A stretch of 64,000 nt of DNA from Siphonodentalium dalli (GCA_032622095.1 CP136066.1:203504978-203568977); one strand, 5' to 3'; positions 10,424 to 23,212 are shown, numbered from the stretch's first letter. Made by a program: numbers and translations. Notes: generated from the letters alone by a model not told the origin.

Positions 10424-12175
10424 AATTATTTTTTTACATATGCGACCCGCCATATCAAATCCAGTCGTAAGTCGGGATTTTTTTACCCTGTGCCAATGCA
10501 TTCTATTATATATGCGAGTCGACCATAGGTCGCCTCACATATATAAGAGAATGCATTGGCCTAACAATTTTTTATCATTTGTTTTAAATAAATGTTTCTT
10601 ACAATTTTTAGGACATAAAATAAAAAACATCCATTACCCTGCAGGGAGCCCCACACATATATAGAAGCATATAGAAGAGTGTCGTCTGCTCATGTTTGTC
10701 TGGGGCTCTGTATGGGTGAAATTATAAAATTGTTAAAGAATACAAGAAAAAATTATTAAAATTGTAAAAAATTATTAGGCCAATGCATTCTCTTAGGCCT
10801 AAAAAAAAAATACGTTTGTTTCCGTCAACCCGACCGACCCTATTTTAAACCGCCGTATTTAAATTTTTTTTTTTTTTTAATTTAGGTCCCAATTCATATC
10901 ATAACAAGATGCAAAACATTTATATATTTATATATATTGACATAAGAAATTTAAGTTTACAAAAAGATTTAAGTTTTACAGTTGGAATCATACTGTAAAG
11001 TATGTTTGGATTTATCTAGCTTTCATCTGTGAAAACTTCAAATAATTTGAGTTCAGGTATGTTATCATTCAGCGTTCAGACTTCAGTATTTCAATCAATT
11101 ACAGCACAGGAACATTAACAATTTGATCAAATCAACCTGGTTATCAAGTGGGATCTCATAATACCAAAAGAAAAATTAACATAGAGATTAGTACCATATA
11201 TAGTCATTACTACCTTAATACATGTACATTGTTTCTGTACTACATGTACATGTAGTATTTCTGTACTACATGTACATGTAGTATATTATGTACGTTATGT
11301 GTCTCACTTGAATTTTATAAAATAGCCTATTTATGAATTAGAGTGATAATGGCAAGTCTCATTTCAAGCAGGATAAGCATAATCCATTGAACCAAATGAT
11401 ATCTGACAATAACGTATAAGCATTTCCAATTCATACATATATAAAAAGTTCCAAAGTTATGCTTGAGAAACTTGATAAAATTGACCTCTCAGTAAAATTC
11501 AAAATACTGACTCAAAGAGCCTTAGATTACCGGTAGCTCTAAATGCAATGGATTTTCAAATTTTTTCCAGGGGGCGAACCCCCACCATCATCAGGGAGTC
11601 ACTCTTCCCAAACATTCCTCCGCTCAGGCCTTCAGGTTATGCCTTTTGGCATATCATTGCCCAAAAACAGGTTTCCCCAAAAAATACCTGGATCCTTCAC
11701 TGAATGCGGAGGAGAAGGTGGTGTTGTGAAGCCATCCTTAAGAGATCGGTACAAGACGGTCACTCCAATATGTGAACAGTGCAGTGGTGCTGGATTGACT
11801 CCAGTTGTCGCCAGACCATATGGGAAATATTAGGATTATCAAAGACTATATTTGTATATAGACTAGTATATATGTAAATATTAAAGCATATGTAAGATTG
11901 AATTGGAGTTTCTAGTTCCTTTGTCATCTGGGTTAACCTGATTGGGGCTAAGAAGTGCCTAGTTTGGGTTATTGACAAGTATTATACAGTTATTTTTAAA
12001 GATACTGAAAAAAAAAAAAAAAAGTTAAGCCTACCTACCTACCCTAATATTTTTTAGCTCGTTAGCGGAAACAAAGGTACCTATGGTCAACTCGCATATA
12101 TAAAAGAATGCATTGGCACAGGGTAAAAAAATCCTGACTTACGACTGGATTTAATATGGTGGTCACATATAAAGT
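10424..12175. mobile_element. family D MITE split by another element
   Basis: Inverted termini ATATGCGACCCGCCATATCA / ATATGTGACCACCATATTAA followed by ATCCAGTCGTAAGTC. The right flank reads TTAA; the left TTAA is decayed. It carries the same hairpin core as families A and B (10492-10562, and the remains of a second hairpin at 12083-12118). The second hairpin is interrupted at TTCTCTTA by the insertion at about 10799-12078. Confidence 0.65.
10799..12078. mobile_element. insertion with TTTGTTTCCG inverted ends
   Basis: Sits inside the right hairpin of family D. Its ends carry inverted TTTGTTTCCGTCAAC and GTTAGCGGAAACAAA. The interior is AT-rich with a frame at 11543-11833 (+, 96 codons, containing FPGGEPPP), which I do not recognise and which lacks convincing coding character. 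Superfamily unknown. Confidence 0.55.
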
Positions 12176-12218
12176 TAATTCACCAGATTTAATAACAATG
12201 ACTCCTGACCTCCTACAG

Positions 12219-12292
12219 GTACAATGGAATAAAGGACATGGCTGCTCTACAAATCAGCAGGATGACGTCACTCAAAGCTTTATTTTTACAAG
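12219..12292 (+). CDS. LRRC9: LRRC9-like exon d
   Basis: 74-bp exon between CTACAG and GTTTGT, phase 2 in and phase 1 out. Encodes YNGIKDMAALQISRMTSLKA then LFLQG, continuing with NEI from the exon at 22255; this is a canonical LRR split across a 10-kb intron. The intron is almost wholly the nested transposon 12387-22239. Confidence 0.87.
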
Positions 12293-12754
12293 GTTTGTTT
12301 CCTATTCTAAAGTAATTTCTATCCACACAGTTGTAGGAAATTCTTATCAATATCCACCGATAAATATAAATACCATTGCTAGTACTTTAACCCATTCATG
12401 ACAGGAGCTGCTCTGGCACAGCATTAAAGATTCTGTGCTAGTGCATTCTCTTATATAGGCAAGTCTCCCATAGGGAGCCTTGCACATATAACAGAATGCA
12501 CTGGCTTACACGTTCAAGGTAAATATTGTTAGACCAATTTATTCTCTTATATATACGAGGCTCCCTATGGGAGACTCAAATATATGAGAGAATGCATTGG
12601 CATAACAATTTTGTATAAATTCTTCTTACATTCTTTAACAATTTTTATCATTTTATAACTCAAAACTATCACCAAGTATTCATAGTAGTAATTTTGATGC
12701 CCATGAAAAAACGTAAGATTCCCTGACACTAAACCTACAAAATAAGTCTGTTAA

Positions 12755-14464
12755 CTCTTTAGTTCCCACACTAGCTGTATAAGCCACCCCGTCATCTCCC
12801 TGCAGCTATAACATAATACCGACGGTGTGTTCCCGGGCATATATCAATTACCAGACGTTATTTCCCCATAAGTTTTGGCTTGTCAGAAAGTATCCCGTTG
12901 CTCCATAAATGGTGGTAAACCTGTTACCGTGTTGACGCAGTGAAGGTAATCTGTTGGAGTGACAGCTCCAACTGGGGATAATGACCGTAAGCCGGGACGT
13001 GTGTCGTAATATGAGAAAAATCGACACCTGTGTATAAGAGCCCTGGGCAAGCAAGTATCTTCGACATTTCTGTTGGGATTAGTTCAATATCAGTATATCA
13101 AACTATATGTATTGTGCGTTTCGTCAGCTCTGAAATGTTGCTTTTAATATTCCATACAAAATGTCATCATTTACTCAGATTACATTGGGTGAAGTGACCA
13201 CGACGTGTTTGCACACGAATGTCACATTGTGACAATAAAATATGTCTTATACAAATGATCCTTGTTCAGGATTTAGACTAGTCTTATTTTGGAAAAAAGT
13301 CACCAACTCCCAAAAGTATTTTGTAAACAATTAAAAGCAAATGTGTTTTGTTTTCTTCTAATAATTAATACCAGAAATATCTCATGATATGGCTCAAGGA
13401 CTAAATTTCGCGACCAACTTGTCGTCAACGAATGTACATTGTTTCTGGCGATAATGAGTTTCTGTTGTTACTGCCAGAAAAAATGTATTTCCGCTGGCGA
13501 AAAATGCAGCTAGTCGGTCGCGAAAATAATCAAATATATTTGTCCGGTATCAATTCAGAACACTAGATATCCTCTATTTCGTTCAGCCAAACTAACGCGA
13601 TGTTGCACTACGAAATTCAAGTAAGGTTTTAAAATATATTTTCAGAACAGTGATGTTTGCGATTGTTTATTACTATAAACTAACATGCAAATGTAACATT
13701 TAACAGAAGTAATAATATAGAACATACACATACAATTCAATTATAATTATTATTCATTGGTAATTCGCTGTACATACATAAGTATGTTCCGCTTCCAGAG
13801 TGCGTAATGCTTTCGTGTATATACCGCACGGCTTCTGATTTATTAGCACAAATCAATGGTAATCTAATCGTGATGCAGGCTAGATTATAGGTATACGTGT
13901 ATGTCATTGGTTTTATGGCGCGTTGTCTAATTACTCAATATCAACTTTGATTTTGACTTCAAAAACACCTATTATATAACAAGTCGTGCTTGGAAGTTCA
14001 TCTTCGTGCAAACACTGTATGGCATCACCATTTAAAATTTAGCATTATATAATATAAGAGAAATTTGAAACAATCCATATACCGGTATATAGGTGTACGA
14101 ATACACACTATTTTATCACATCAGAAACACCAGAAACATATACCAACATTATCAGAAAAAGGACCGCACAATGTACACATTGTATTGATATAGATCTTTA
14201 CTTTTACTCAAAAACCAATCATGTTTGAGAAAATAGTTTGTGAACTCTTCGATCAAGCAAATTGTAACATAACGTCCGACTGAAACATGCATGTAACACC
14301 AGCCATTTGATGTTAAGTGGTTTGAAACAATAATACATAATTGTAGCTGAGCTGTCGTGTGTCCACCCCTGGTCAAGTGGGCATGCTAATATACTATGAT
14401 GCCGGTGGTCATGTTGAATTGCTATGATGCGGGTAGGGCAAACTGATTCCGTTACGAAAAAGTA
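12755..14464. other. left interior of the piggyBac element
   Basis: AT-rich sequence with no recognised gene. Short frames show no known domain. Confidence 0.4.
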
Positions 14465-14466
14465 CC

Positions 14467-17400
14467 GTTATATTCCCTTCAAAGATACGTTACACACTGA
14501 ACTACATGGTATATTCATCTTTATTCACAAAAAAGGATTCTATGAGATCCGTTTAAAATTTATTATTTTGGTACGAAATAGCTTAAGTACCTTTTTGAAT
14601 CATTATTTATATGACGTAGCAGGTCAAGGTCATTTGTTCACTTGTTATGTATATAAGCAAGTGGGGACACAGTCAAGATCTCTTTTTTTCTTGTGACTCG
14701 AAGGGAAGTACACGCTATGAGCAAATTGAAAACCACATATTATTGTCGGCTTCATTTAACAATTCCGTTCCAATTTGTTTAATTTGTTGTGACATCGTTT
14801 CATTTTTGGGAAACGACACAATAATTATTAAAATAATATCAGAGTGACAATTTCATTCAATTTCACTTGTTTTATTTTACGCAAAAAAATAAAATAAAAA
14901 CTATTTTATTATGTTGAAAATTGTGGGTAATTCCCCAACTTCCGGTTTCGGAGCACGTGGTTTAGTATTCCGAATTGAATTCGAAATTGAATTCGTCTGT
15001 ATATATGCAGCCGTTCACGTGTTGAACTCTCTTTGGGAATGCCTATACAGCACAGTTGCTATGTTATCTCTGTTCTTGTGGTTTTAGAATGTAAGTATTA
15101 GAACATTCAACCAGTGAGACAACATTGCGGTTATAACTTTGTTTATGTGGAAATTGCCACGTGACAACATTCGTTTTGTTTACGTCGAAATTCTGAAATT
15201 GTCACTCACAAGCCATGCAATTTAGTATGAATTTTATGTGACTTTGAGATTGAGAACAAAATACTTTCATCATGTCAATGTGAGGCTCTTTATTGGATAA
15301 TCAAAATTTCCAAAGTAAGTTGCTCCCTGGCGTCTACCCTCGGGTGGAATTGCTGTTAAGACCATTTCCCGGGACTCTGCATGGCCGTAAAATGCTTGCT
15401 CTTTGACGGGAGGTGAGTTGTCGCCAGTGTAGCCACTGGGGCTGTGGCAATTCATTCTATGTATATTTGACTGATCTGCCCATTCAACATGTAGTTCAAT
15501 GCGGATTGTGTTCATTTAGAAACATTAAGTGTGGTGTCATCATGTTGGTGAGGTATCTGGATTTGTGTCGTGACCAAGCATGTCGCCACCGCCCTACTGG
15601 CTGCACGGTATGATTCAGCTTCACGTCAAGGTTTAAGCTGGCTCCAGTTAGGGGGGGGGAAACAGTCTGAACATTAATCATACCTCGATGTCTCTTCCCA
15701 GGCTTTACGCAGCCCTGTTTATTCAATTTTAAATTTAAAGATAACAAAATCCATGGTTTGGATCTGCCGATCCCACATTTAGATTACAATTCTAATTAAC
15801 AGGGCTACTTGCCATCCAGTGAGAATCCTGATTCTCACTTTGGTTTTCGGAGAGCTCTTGCTGTTTTTTCTTGTGGCTCTAAAAAAGAACTAGAGTTAAT
15901 TGCAAGGCATCGAGGTGTGGCAGACGCAGTTTCTCGCCTCCGATTTGGGTCCTGGGAGGTTCGAGGGGAGACCGAGCATTGGGCCACCAGAAAGCGCGCC
16001 GGCTGATGCCGGATAATCTCGGGGGCTGTCCATAACAGTGTACATAGCACAGTCATCAGCCGGGGCAGAGACTTTTAACAAACACTCAATTTGTTCTACA
16101 ACCATGAGGTTTTACCAGGGCTCAAACTTATTACCTTTCCACTTGTCACTGATTAGCATTGTCCTTTGTTTATGGGTGACCGTTCGATCTTTCTGGTGAT
16201 AAATTTACACAGATCATCTTTCGCCCTTACTACGGTTCCATGGGGCGAAACACCAAGCCTTGGATTCCTTGCGAGTGTCAATCTGGCTTTCTGCAGTTAT
16301 AGGCTCTTTTTTCTGCGAACCAAGTTGTGACTCACGTTTCTCTGTGCGTAGAACATTCATCAGCTTTTGACTCTACTGTCTTAGGACAATCCCAATGGGC
16401 TTTTTACCTGTAGTACCAGGATTAGATCTATTCTCGCTCAATATCATGGCTTTACAGTTTGGGTTAGCTTATCAGGTTACGATATAGACAATTGAACTCA
16501 TGCAATCTTCTGGGGTGGCGGTACGGTAGGTAATAACCTGTTCCATGTGAACAGGTGCATTTCAGAACTTTGAGCCTTGCATCATGCCAACAACACACGT
16601 TGATGCCCTGCTTGAAGGAGTCCTTTGTAGGGGTGCCACGATTAGTCGTATAATCGATGAACCGTTGATAAAGCCAATCATCGATTACCATTTACATCGT
16701 CGATTAATATGCATTATTTAATTTGACATCAGGACATGTCCAGTATTATTGAATACCGTGTTTGTTTTACACAGTTTAATCTACAACTGATGGGTTAACA
16801 ACCTGTGATCACATATCAATGAGATTCCGTCAACAGGAGTACTACTAACCTATGTTGCAATCAGTCTGCAGTTCATTTGATGATGCGCCATGGTTACTCT
16901 TCATGTTGTTGTTAATTCTACAAATTGGCGGCCCTGCAGCTTTGAAATTATGGCGATGTCATTGTATATTTCTACTTGTAAGGCGGAACTACATCTTTGA
17001 TATATGCCGACTGTCACTGTCTTCAATGAGCTGAATGCACTTGCCCTTGAATCTGATTGAACCAATGGGAGTTGATTGAAATTCTCTGGAAACTAGGGAC
17101 CCTATGGCATTTTAATCAGCAATGTTCTCCATGATGTCATTTGAGTATACGGTGCTTGAATAAGTATCCTTAGAGGTTAATTGTATAGGCTATTGCATAT
17201 CATGCAGTGAATGCTGAATGAACCTCGATATTATCAAATACAAACCATCGGCTATTCATTATGCATTCCTACTTTTATATGGTTTGCATGTTTGGCTATT
17301 CAGACACTGAAATTCATATTTACGTTCGTTCTAATGAACTCACAAATTCTATTATCACCATAACATGGCCGATAATTGTGCAGGTATAGAATACATTCTG

Positions 17401-19440
17401 TTCATTGGTCAATAAAAGTGGTTTGTGATGCACTTCATTACTGTAAACATGTCCTGAGCCGATTCCTCAAACAACAGTGACATTGTAGTTACCCAGCACC
17501 AAGCCAATAGGCCATATTACAGAATACTTCCACTGATGGTGTTAGGTACGATTAATCGATTATAGGCTATTGTTGCCGACCGGTTGTCGATTATCAAAAT
17601 AAATAGTCGTGGCACCTCTGGAATCGGGCATTATTGTACTCAGTGCTCCTTTTTTGACATGCTGTCTTGCATTACTCAAACAGACGGGCAATTCGTCTAA
17701 CAGCGCACATGAGACAACCATTGTTGGCGACAGAGAGTCTCTGCCCGCGGGGAGGACCTAGGGTCCGGGTCCTCGCTGTATGAGCGACAGACAACCGTCC
17801 GACCATACACACATGTGACTGGTCTTCGGTAAATTTTGCCTTCTGTTCACACCTCTGGCATACCTCCTCGACCGAGTATATGCTTTCTCCTTGGTCGTTG
17901 CGGTGGGCTCAAAACAATAACTGCTCATGGACCCGGGCCCTTCGGCTGTTAAGAACAATCAGTGAATAACAAGCAGACACAATCTTCTTGTTATCAACAG
18001 TCTGGTTGTTTTTGGGACCTTAATCATCCATGGCCTGTTCCTTCTTTCAGACTGTTTGAAGTGGTTCCATCACGATGGGTCTCCTCCTTCTACACATTTT
18101 CTAATATGTTACATGCAGACTGCAAAGTATTCCTTTGAATCAAGTGTACGTGTAACTGCATACACTATTGGATTGACAGGCTGTGGAGATAGTTACAACT
18201 CAGGACTCTCCGAACTTTTTCTTCTCGATTGTTTCGATACCAGAAAACATTTTGGGAATTTCCAAGTCCTATAACGCTCTTCATGGACTTAGTTACCTGG
18301 GGTTTTTGTTACCAGTTTCCAGACTTAAAGTAACTACCAATCATGGGCATTGTCGGACGGAATATGGCCTCTGTCCGGTGTATTAATTCACTGAAGTAAA
18401 ATACTGTCATTTTGATGGTCAGTCCGAAAATACTTCTTTTGCGCCTTTATCAGTTGGTCGAGTTAGACACCGTTACTGCCAGTAGGTCGCAAACCTTACA
18501 ATCATGATGCGGTGGCTATTTAATTCTGGGTTTTCTTCACCATACATGACTTGGTGGTATGTTTCTAATCGTATTTACAGTTGCCACTTCCTCGTTTTGC
18601 ATCCATATTGACCATTCAGGTAACAATAGATTTCCTTCCTCTGGTGTCGAAACGTTGGGATATCTTGGTTCGTTCAGTCACATACCATGGAGCAGGGTGG
18701 TCTATGCTTTCTGCATATGACCAGCTTACTCCAGGGAGGAGGTGGCACATGCATGTACCTGCATATGACCTTGGGGAGATTTCACAATTACAGGTTTGTC
18801 TGACTTCAGAACCAAAAGGGGGGGGGGGGGGGGGGGAAGGTGCAGAGATTCATCCAATGGGCTCATTCTTCCACTTTCTTCACTCTACCTTGTACCATCA
18901 ATAAAATTTGCAAATCGGTACCTTTTGGATCTATTTGTTGCTACTCAGCAGGTTCAAATTAATTACTCTTAACTACAATACAATAGTTTCTCATTCCTCG
19001 CAGCCTCCTCCTATGAGTTGATTCTACCATGTAGTTCAGTGTGTAACGTATCTTTGAAGGGAATATAACATTTTCAATAGAAAATACATATTCCCTATAA
19101 GATACTTACACACTGAACTCACAGGTCCCTCCCAAATTGGGATTTTCCCTCCCCGCTGCTCACACCCCTCGAATCTTGTAAGAGGATGAAAAAAAGAGAT
19201 CTTGACTGTGTCCCCACTTGCTTATATACATAACAAGTGAACAAATGACCTTGACCTGCTACGTCATATAAATAATGATTCAAAAAGGTACTTAAGCTAT
19301 TTCGTACCAAAATAATAAATTTTAAACGGATCTCATAGAATCCTTTCTTGTGAATAAAGATGAATATACCATGTAGTTCAGTGTGTAAGTATCTTATAGG
19401 GAATATGTATTTTCTATTGAAAATGTTATTTTTCTAAAGT
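14467..19440. mobile_element. nested inverted-repeat element inside the piggyBac
   Basis: 14467-14510 is repeated inverted and essentially identical at 19027-19070. 14505-14700 is repeated inverted at about 19185-19390 (shared AAGATCTCTTTTTT, GTGGGGACACAGTC, GACGTAGCAGGTCAAGG). 19070-19125 and 19375-19435 form a second inverted pair. The interior (15.3-18.9 kb) has higher GC than its surroundings and may be a decayed element body, but I recognise no domain. Related ends occur at 7403 and 8084. Confidence 0.55.
16628..17620. mobile_element. hAT-like MITE (decayed)
   Basis: Ends TAGGGGTGCCACGA and, inverted, CAGAGGTGCCACGA, each followed by AT-rich CGATTA motifs typical of some animal hAT termini. 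The adjacent 8-bp flanks (GTCCTTTG and GAATCGGG) do not match, so no target duplication survives. No transposase. Confidence 0.5.
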
Positions 19441-20235
19441 TGTAATTTTCACGGTGATTGGATAACTAGAGCGATTTGATAAAACAAAAACATTCAAGAA
19501 CATATATATTTTTGAAAAATATAATAATAACTGCGCTGGTGTTTCTAAAACGACGCAAATAGCGGCATCCGTTGCAGAAATATTTATATTTGTTCAAATC
19601 GCCATCAACAGAATGAACGCCAACATACATGTACAGTTCAACTAATATGCCAAACATAATCAGCGCGTAAATAGTGTATTGTCGTCAAGGCGTACAATGG
19701 TGTACGTAAATAACATAACAGACCGAAATTCTATTGGTTATTCATACAAAAATGATATAAACGCTCTTTATTATTTCCATATCAGGAAAACAGTAACAAA
19801 TAACGTGCTTTATGTGTGTCATATCCAGATCTAAACAAAAGCAATGAAACGTAAATTTTTTGCTTTTGTTTACATAACAAATGGGAACAAATTGACAATA
19901 ACGTACTGTTTATGCCATATTTCTGATTGGTATAAGAACAAAGTCTGTCCATATCTTACTATTCCTTCTGTTTATGGTGGTTTTCAAGGATATGAATGTT
20001 TTAACACCATACCCACCGCGAACGCCGCCCGTATCTTAAAAAATATTTTGCAATATATTTGTTTTTGAATGTTATAATTTGGTTTAAAATTATATGTGTT
20101 GCGTGAACAATTAATATAATTGGATAGTTTGAATGTTAACTGAGTATAGCAATATACAGTCGATACACATTGGGTTCTCTGTGATGTCCATGCACTATAT
20201 ATCTCATAACCATAATCCATAATTGTTCGGAACGT
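19441..20235. other. piggyBac interior downstream of the transposase
   Basis: AT-rich, no recognised gene. Short frames on both strands are unremarkable. Confidence 0.4.
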
Positions 20236-21788
20236 TCAACTACAATGATACTTGAAATGGCAACCGTCCTTACATAGATGAACATTGGAGAGTTTGCAAC
20301 CAAATACAGTTTCTTTTCTTTCTTTTGAGTTCAGATGAACCCGACATCGGTTCTTGCGTCCCATGTGTGTGGACACATGTCCGTTTGAGTTTTCTGGTGA
20401 TATATTGAGGCTCTTGTGCTTTGCGTTTTCTAGAAGAATATCCTGCAATCAGTTGATGAGCCAGTTCAATCCTAAAATCCATATGCGTGAACACCTTCTT
20501 AGATTTATGTCTCTTTGATGTTTCTTTGAACAAGATGAAACTGTTAACTATTGATGAATTGGCGACAAACCAGAAGATGTATTTCCATGCTTTTTTCCCT
20601 TCGCGACCGAGGAGATGTAACGTCATCCTCAACTGATCATGTTTGTCAACACCATTCATGTACTTGTTGTACATGAATATGCTCATCGGCTGAGTCACTT
20701 CAAGAATTGTTTTTCCCTGGCGCCGATTAGCCATGATATCTATCGTTGGGTCAGTCATCGTGCTAAGGGTGAACACTTGTTTCTTTTCCTGCCATACCGT
20801 TGCCGTGAGAAATTCGCCATCCTGCCTAGTTTTATAGTCACCTCGATTCATTTTCTTCAGTCGCTGTAAATCCTTCGGGAATCCTTTCCTGTTCTGCCTA
20901 ACGGTGCCACATGAGTAAAACCCATCGTTTAGTACGTCCTGCATGAGGTGCACACTCGTAAAATAGTTATCAAAGAACAAACAGTAATTTTTGTCACACA
21001 AATCCGATGACAATGACGTAACCACATCATACCCGAGACCTTTTCCAGACGGTTTGGAATAATGCTTTCCGAGGTATACTTCAAAGTTTAACAGGTAGGC
21101 ATTGGTGGCATCGCACATCATCCATATTTTGATCCCTCGTTTTATTGGTTTTGCCAGCATGTATTGCTTGTAGGAGAGACGTCCCGTCCATTTTATCATT
21201 CCTTCGTCGACAGAGATATATTGCGAAGGCAAGTAACACGATTTCAATGTTGTTAGTGATGAGTCGATGATGTCGCGAACCTTATATAGTGGATCGTACG
21301 AATCTGTCCCTTTAGCAGGTTCGCTCTCTCGGTCACTCACGTGGAAGTATTCTGTGATTTTTTTCAAATCTGCGCCGATTCATAATTTTGCTGATGCCGG
21401 CGTTTCCGATGAACTCATCATGTGACCAGTACTGCTTGTATGAGGGAAGGTCATTCACACCCATCATGATGTTCATACCGATGTACGCACGAAGTTCTAG
21501 TTCCGAAATATCAGTCCAGTATTTATCAGTCTCGCCCTTTTCTTCCATTTTCCACTTGGCATAGTTGTTAATATGCCTGGCTATTTCGGCATACTTCGAT
21601 GGCGAGAACATCAAATTGAAATATTCCAAAGCTGTTGCTGTATCAGTATCAAATTCATCTGGTATAACTGGCTCTGCTGTTTCGAAAATGTTGCAGCCAT
21701 GTTGTTCGTATACACTTAGAATGGTACCACTGATGTCTGTCCCCAATATAAACCCCAAGTAACACAGCATGTGTCGCGCGCGATGCAC
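20236..21788 (-). pseudogene. piggyBac transposase, two frameshifts
   Basis: DDE transposase of the piggyBac type (DDE_Tnp_1_7), a cut-and-paste enzyme for TTAA sites. The N-terminal part (21788-21336) includes DTATALEYFNLMFSP. The catalytic core has all three expected Asp: SVDEGMIKWTG, LFFDNYFTS and NGVDKHDQL. The C-terminal Cys/His-rich tail (NRCRVH, VFGCKLSNVHLCKDGCHFKYH) lies in another frame and ends at 20236. The first shift is at a 7-T run (21358-21364), between RRRFEK and ITEYFHVSD; the second is near 20330-20370. Hence two breaks, unless they are sequencing errors in homopolymers. About 500-520 codons in all, somewhat shorter than the roughly 590 of the moth enzyme. Confidence 0.9.
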
Positions 21789-21864
21789 ACGGTGCCACGT
21801 TTATTGTTATTAGATAGGCAAATAACGAGTTGACATAACCGGGTGGTCTCAATTAGAAACTAGC

Positions 21865-21890
21865 GGGGGGGGGGGGGGGGGGGGGGGGGG
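21865..21890. repeat. poly-G tract
   Basis: About 26 consecutive G, just upstream of the transposase start; a likely assembly-uncertain homopolymer. A shorter G run lies at about 18818-18835. Confidence 0.9.
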
Positions 21891-22254
21891 GCATAGGGGC
21901 GAACTCGTTAGTACAGTCTGGGCCTAGTGTGGCGCTCTAGAGCGCTGGTGGGGAAGTCTGGTAACGCGCTCTTATGCGCTTCTAGGGATATGTTGCGAGG
22001 CGTCCACAGGCGCTTATGGGGAAATAGTGCAAAAGCTTATGGGGAGTAAAGAGTTAAAGAATATAAGAAAAAATTATTAAAATTGTAAAAAATAATAACA
22101 AATGATGTAAAATTGTTAGGCCAATGCATTCTCTTATATATGTGAGGCGACCTATGGTCGACTCGCATATATAAGAGAATGCTTTGGCACAGGGTCTTTA
22201 ATTGTTGCGCCAGCGCAGCTCCCATCATGACAGGGTTAACTTGACTTGTTCCAG

Positions 22255-22472
22255 GAAATGAAATTACTACAATTGAAGGCCTAGAGGGTCTACATGACTT
22301 GCGTGAGTTAGTGCTGGACAGGAACAAGATCAAGTATGTGTCAGAGTTGTCCTTCATGAACCAATGGAACCTCCAGGAGTTACACATGGAAGAGAACCGA
22401 CTGAGAGAACTCAGTAATATCAACTGTCTGGAGAATCTACAGAGAATGTACCTCGGATCTAACAGGATACAG
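22255..22472 (+). CDS. LRRC9: LRRC9-like exon e, three LRRs
   Basis: 218-bp exon between TTCCAG and GTGGGT, phase 1 in and phase 0 out. Encodes consecutive leucine-rich repeats: NEITTIEGLEGLHDLRELVL, then LQELHMEENRLRELSNI and LQRMYLGSNRIQ. Spacing and sequence match LRRC9 repeats. The polypyrimidine tract is very short (TTGACTTGTTCCAG), and the upstream sequence is the end of a MITE. Confidence 0.92.
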
Positions 22473-22608
22473 GTGGGTGACACCAAATTTGACAGTATCT
22501 TGTTATAGTTGGCATGCAGATACATAGGTATACTCAGTAATAATTTTGATTCATGAAAATAGACGAGTTATAATAGCTTGCCAATCACACATGAAAGGAG
22601 ATGTTTCT

Positions 22609-23212
22609 TTAACCCTTTCAGTGCCAAGTCCGATTTTTGTATCAACCCATATTTCCTTGCATGGAAGAATCCAGAGATAATTTGGGGATACCTGTTTCCA
22701 GCAGAGGATATATACCGGTATCCCAATATAACTTTAAAATACGGCTTCTACACCGAACCAACACAGATACAGACGCATATATTATAAATATGACATAATA
22801 TTTCTGATTTAAAAATTCAACATGCAAATGAAGGCTGTATTGCAACTGCAGATCTTTTACCGGTATTTACATCGCATATTGTTGAATTGCCTTGAAAATT
22901 AGGTTGACTCAATACTGTCCATTAGGAATTTGGGGTCATTTAACAATGTAGGCTTCTCGAGTTTGGGCGCCCATACCTGTAACAGGTATCAAAACAGCCC
23001 TGGAAATTTCCCTGTTTCCGATTTTTGTATCAACCCATATTTCCTTGATCATTTTTCAAATTTATTGATAATAATTAAGTGACACATTGATGGAAAGAGC
23101 TCTAAGAGCTCTTTCCATCAATGTATCACATTATTATAAATCAATAAATTTGAAAAATGATCAAGGAAATATGGGTTGATACAAAAATCGGACTTGGCAT
23201 TGAAAGGGTTAA
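22609..23212. mobile_element. TTAA MITE family B, copy 2, with large hairpin
   Basis: TTAA at 22609-22612 and 23209-23212, ends CCCTTTCAGTGCCAAGTCCG and inverted CGGACTTGGCATTGAAAGGG. 23018-23191 is a 174-bp near-perfect hairpin centred on GAGCTCTAAGAGCTC, whose arms include the terminal CCGATTTTTGTATCAACCC. Lies 137 bp after an LRRC9 donor. Confidence 0.88.

Larger units (their letters stand above)
12755..22053 (-). mobile_element. piggyBac-like element, 9.3 kb
   Basis: TTAA at 12751-12754 and 22054-22057. Ends CTCTTTAGTTCCC and, inverted, CTCTTTACTCCCC. The uninterrupted relative at 62105-62130 reads AATAAGTCTGTTAAAGAATA, exactly the joined flanks with a single TTAA, so this is a clean insertion. 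A minus-strand transposase sits near the right end. The rest, about 7.4 kb, is non-coding and includes nested repeats, which makes it long for the superfamily (typically 2-7 kb). Confidence 0.9.
12387..22239 (+). mobile_element. family C/B mosaic MITE split by a 9.3-kb piggyBac
   Basis: Outer TTAA at 12387-12390 and 22236-22239, with family C ends (CCCATTCATGACAGGAGCTG and GCAGCTCCCATCATGACAGG). The left part has two hairpins with TCTCCC-ATA-GGGAGC style centres. Beyond 12640 it becomes family B interior, and the right part (22058-22200) holds a family A/B hairpin. Without the insert the element would be about 550 bp. Its right end lies 15 bp upstream of the LRRC9 exon at 22255. Confidence 0.8.
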
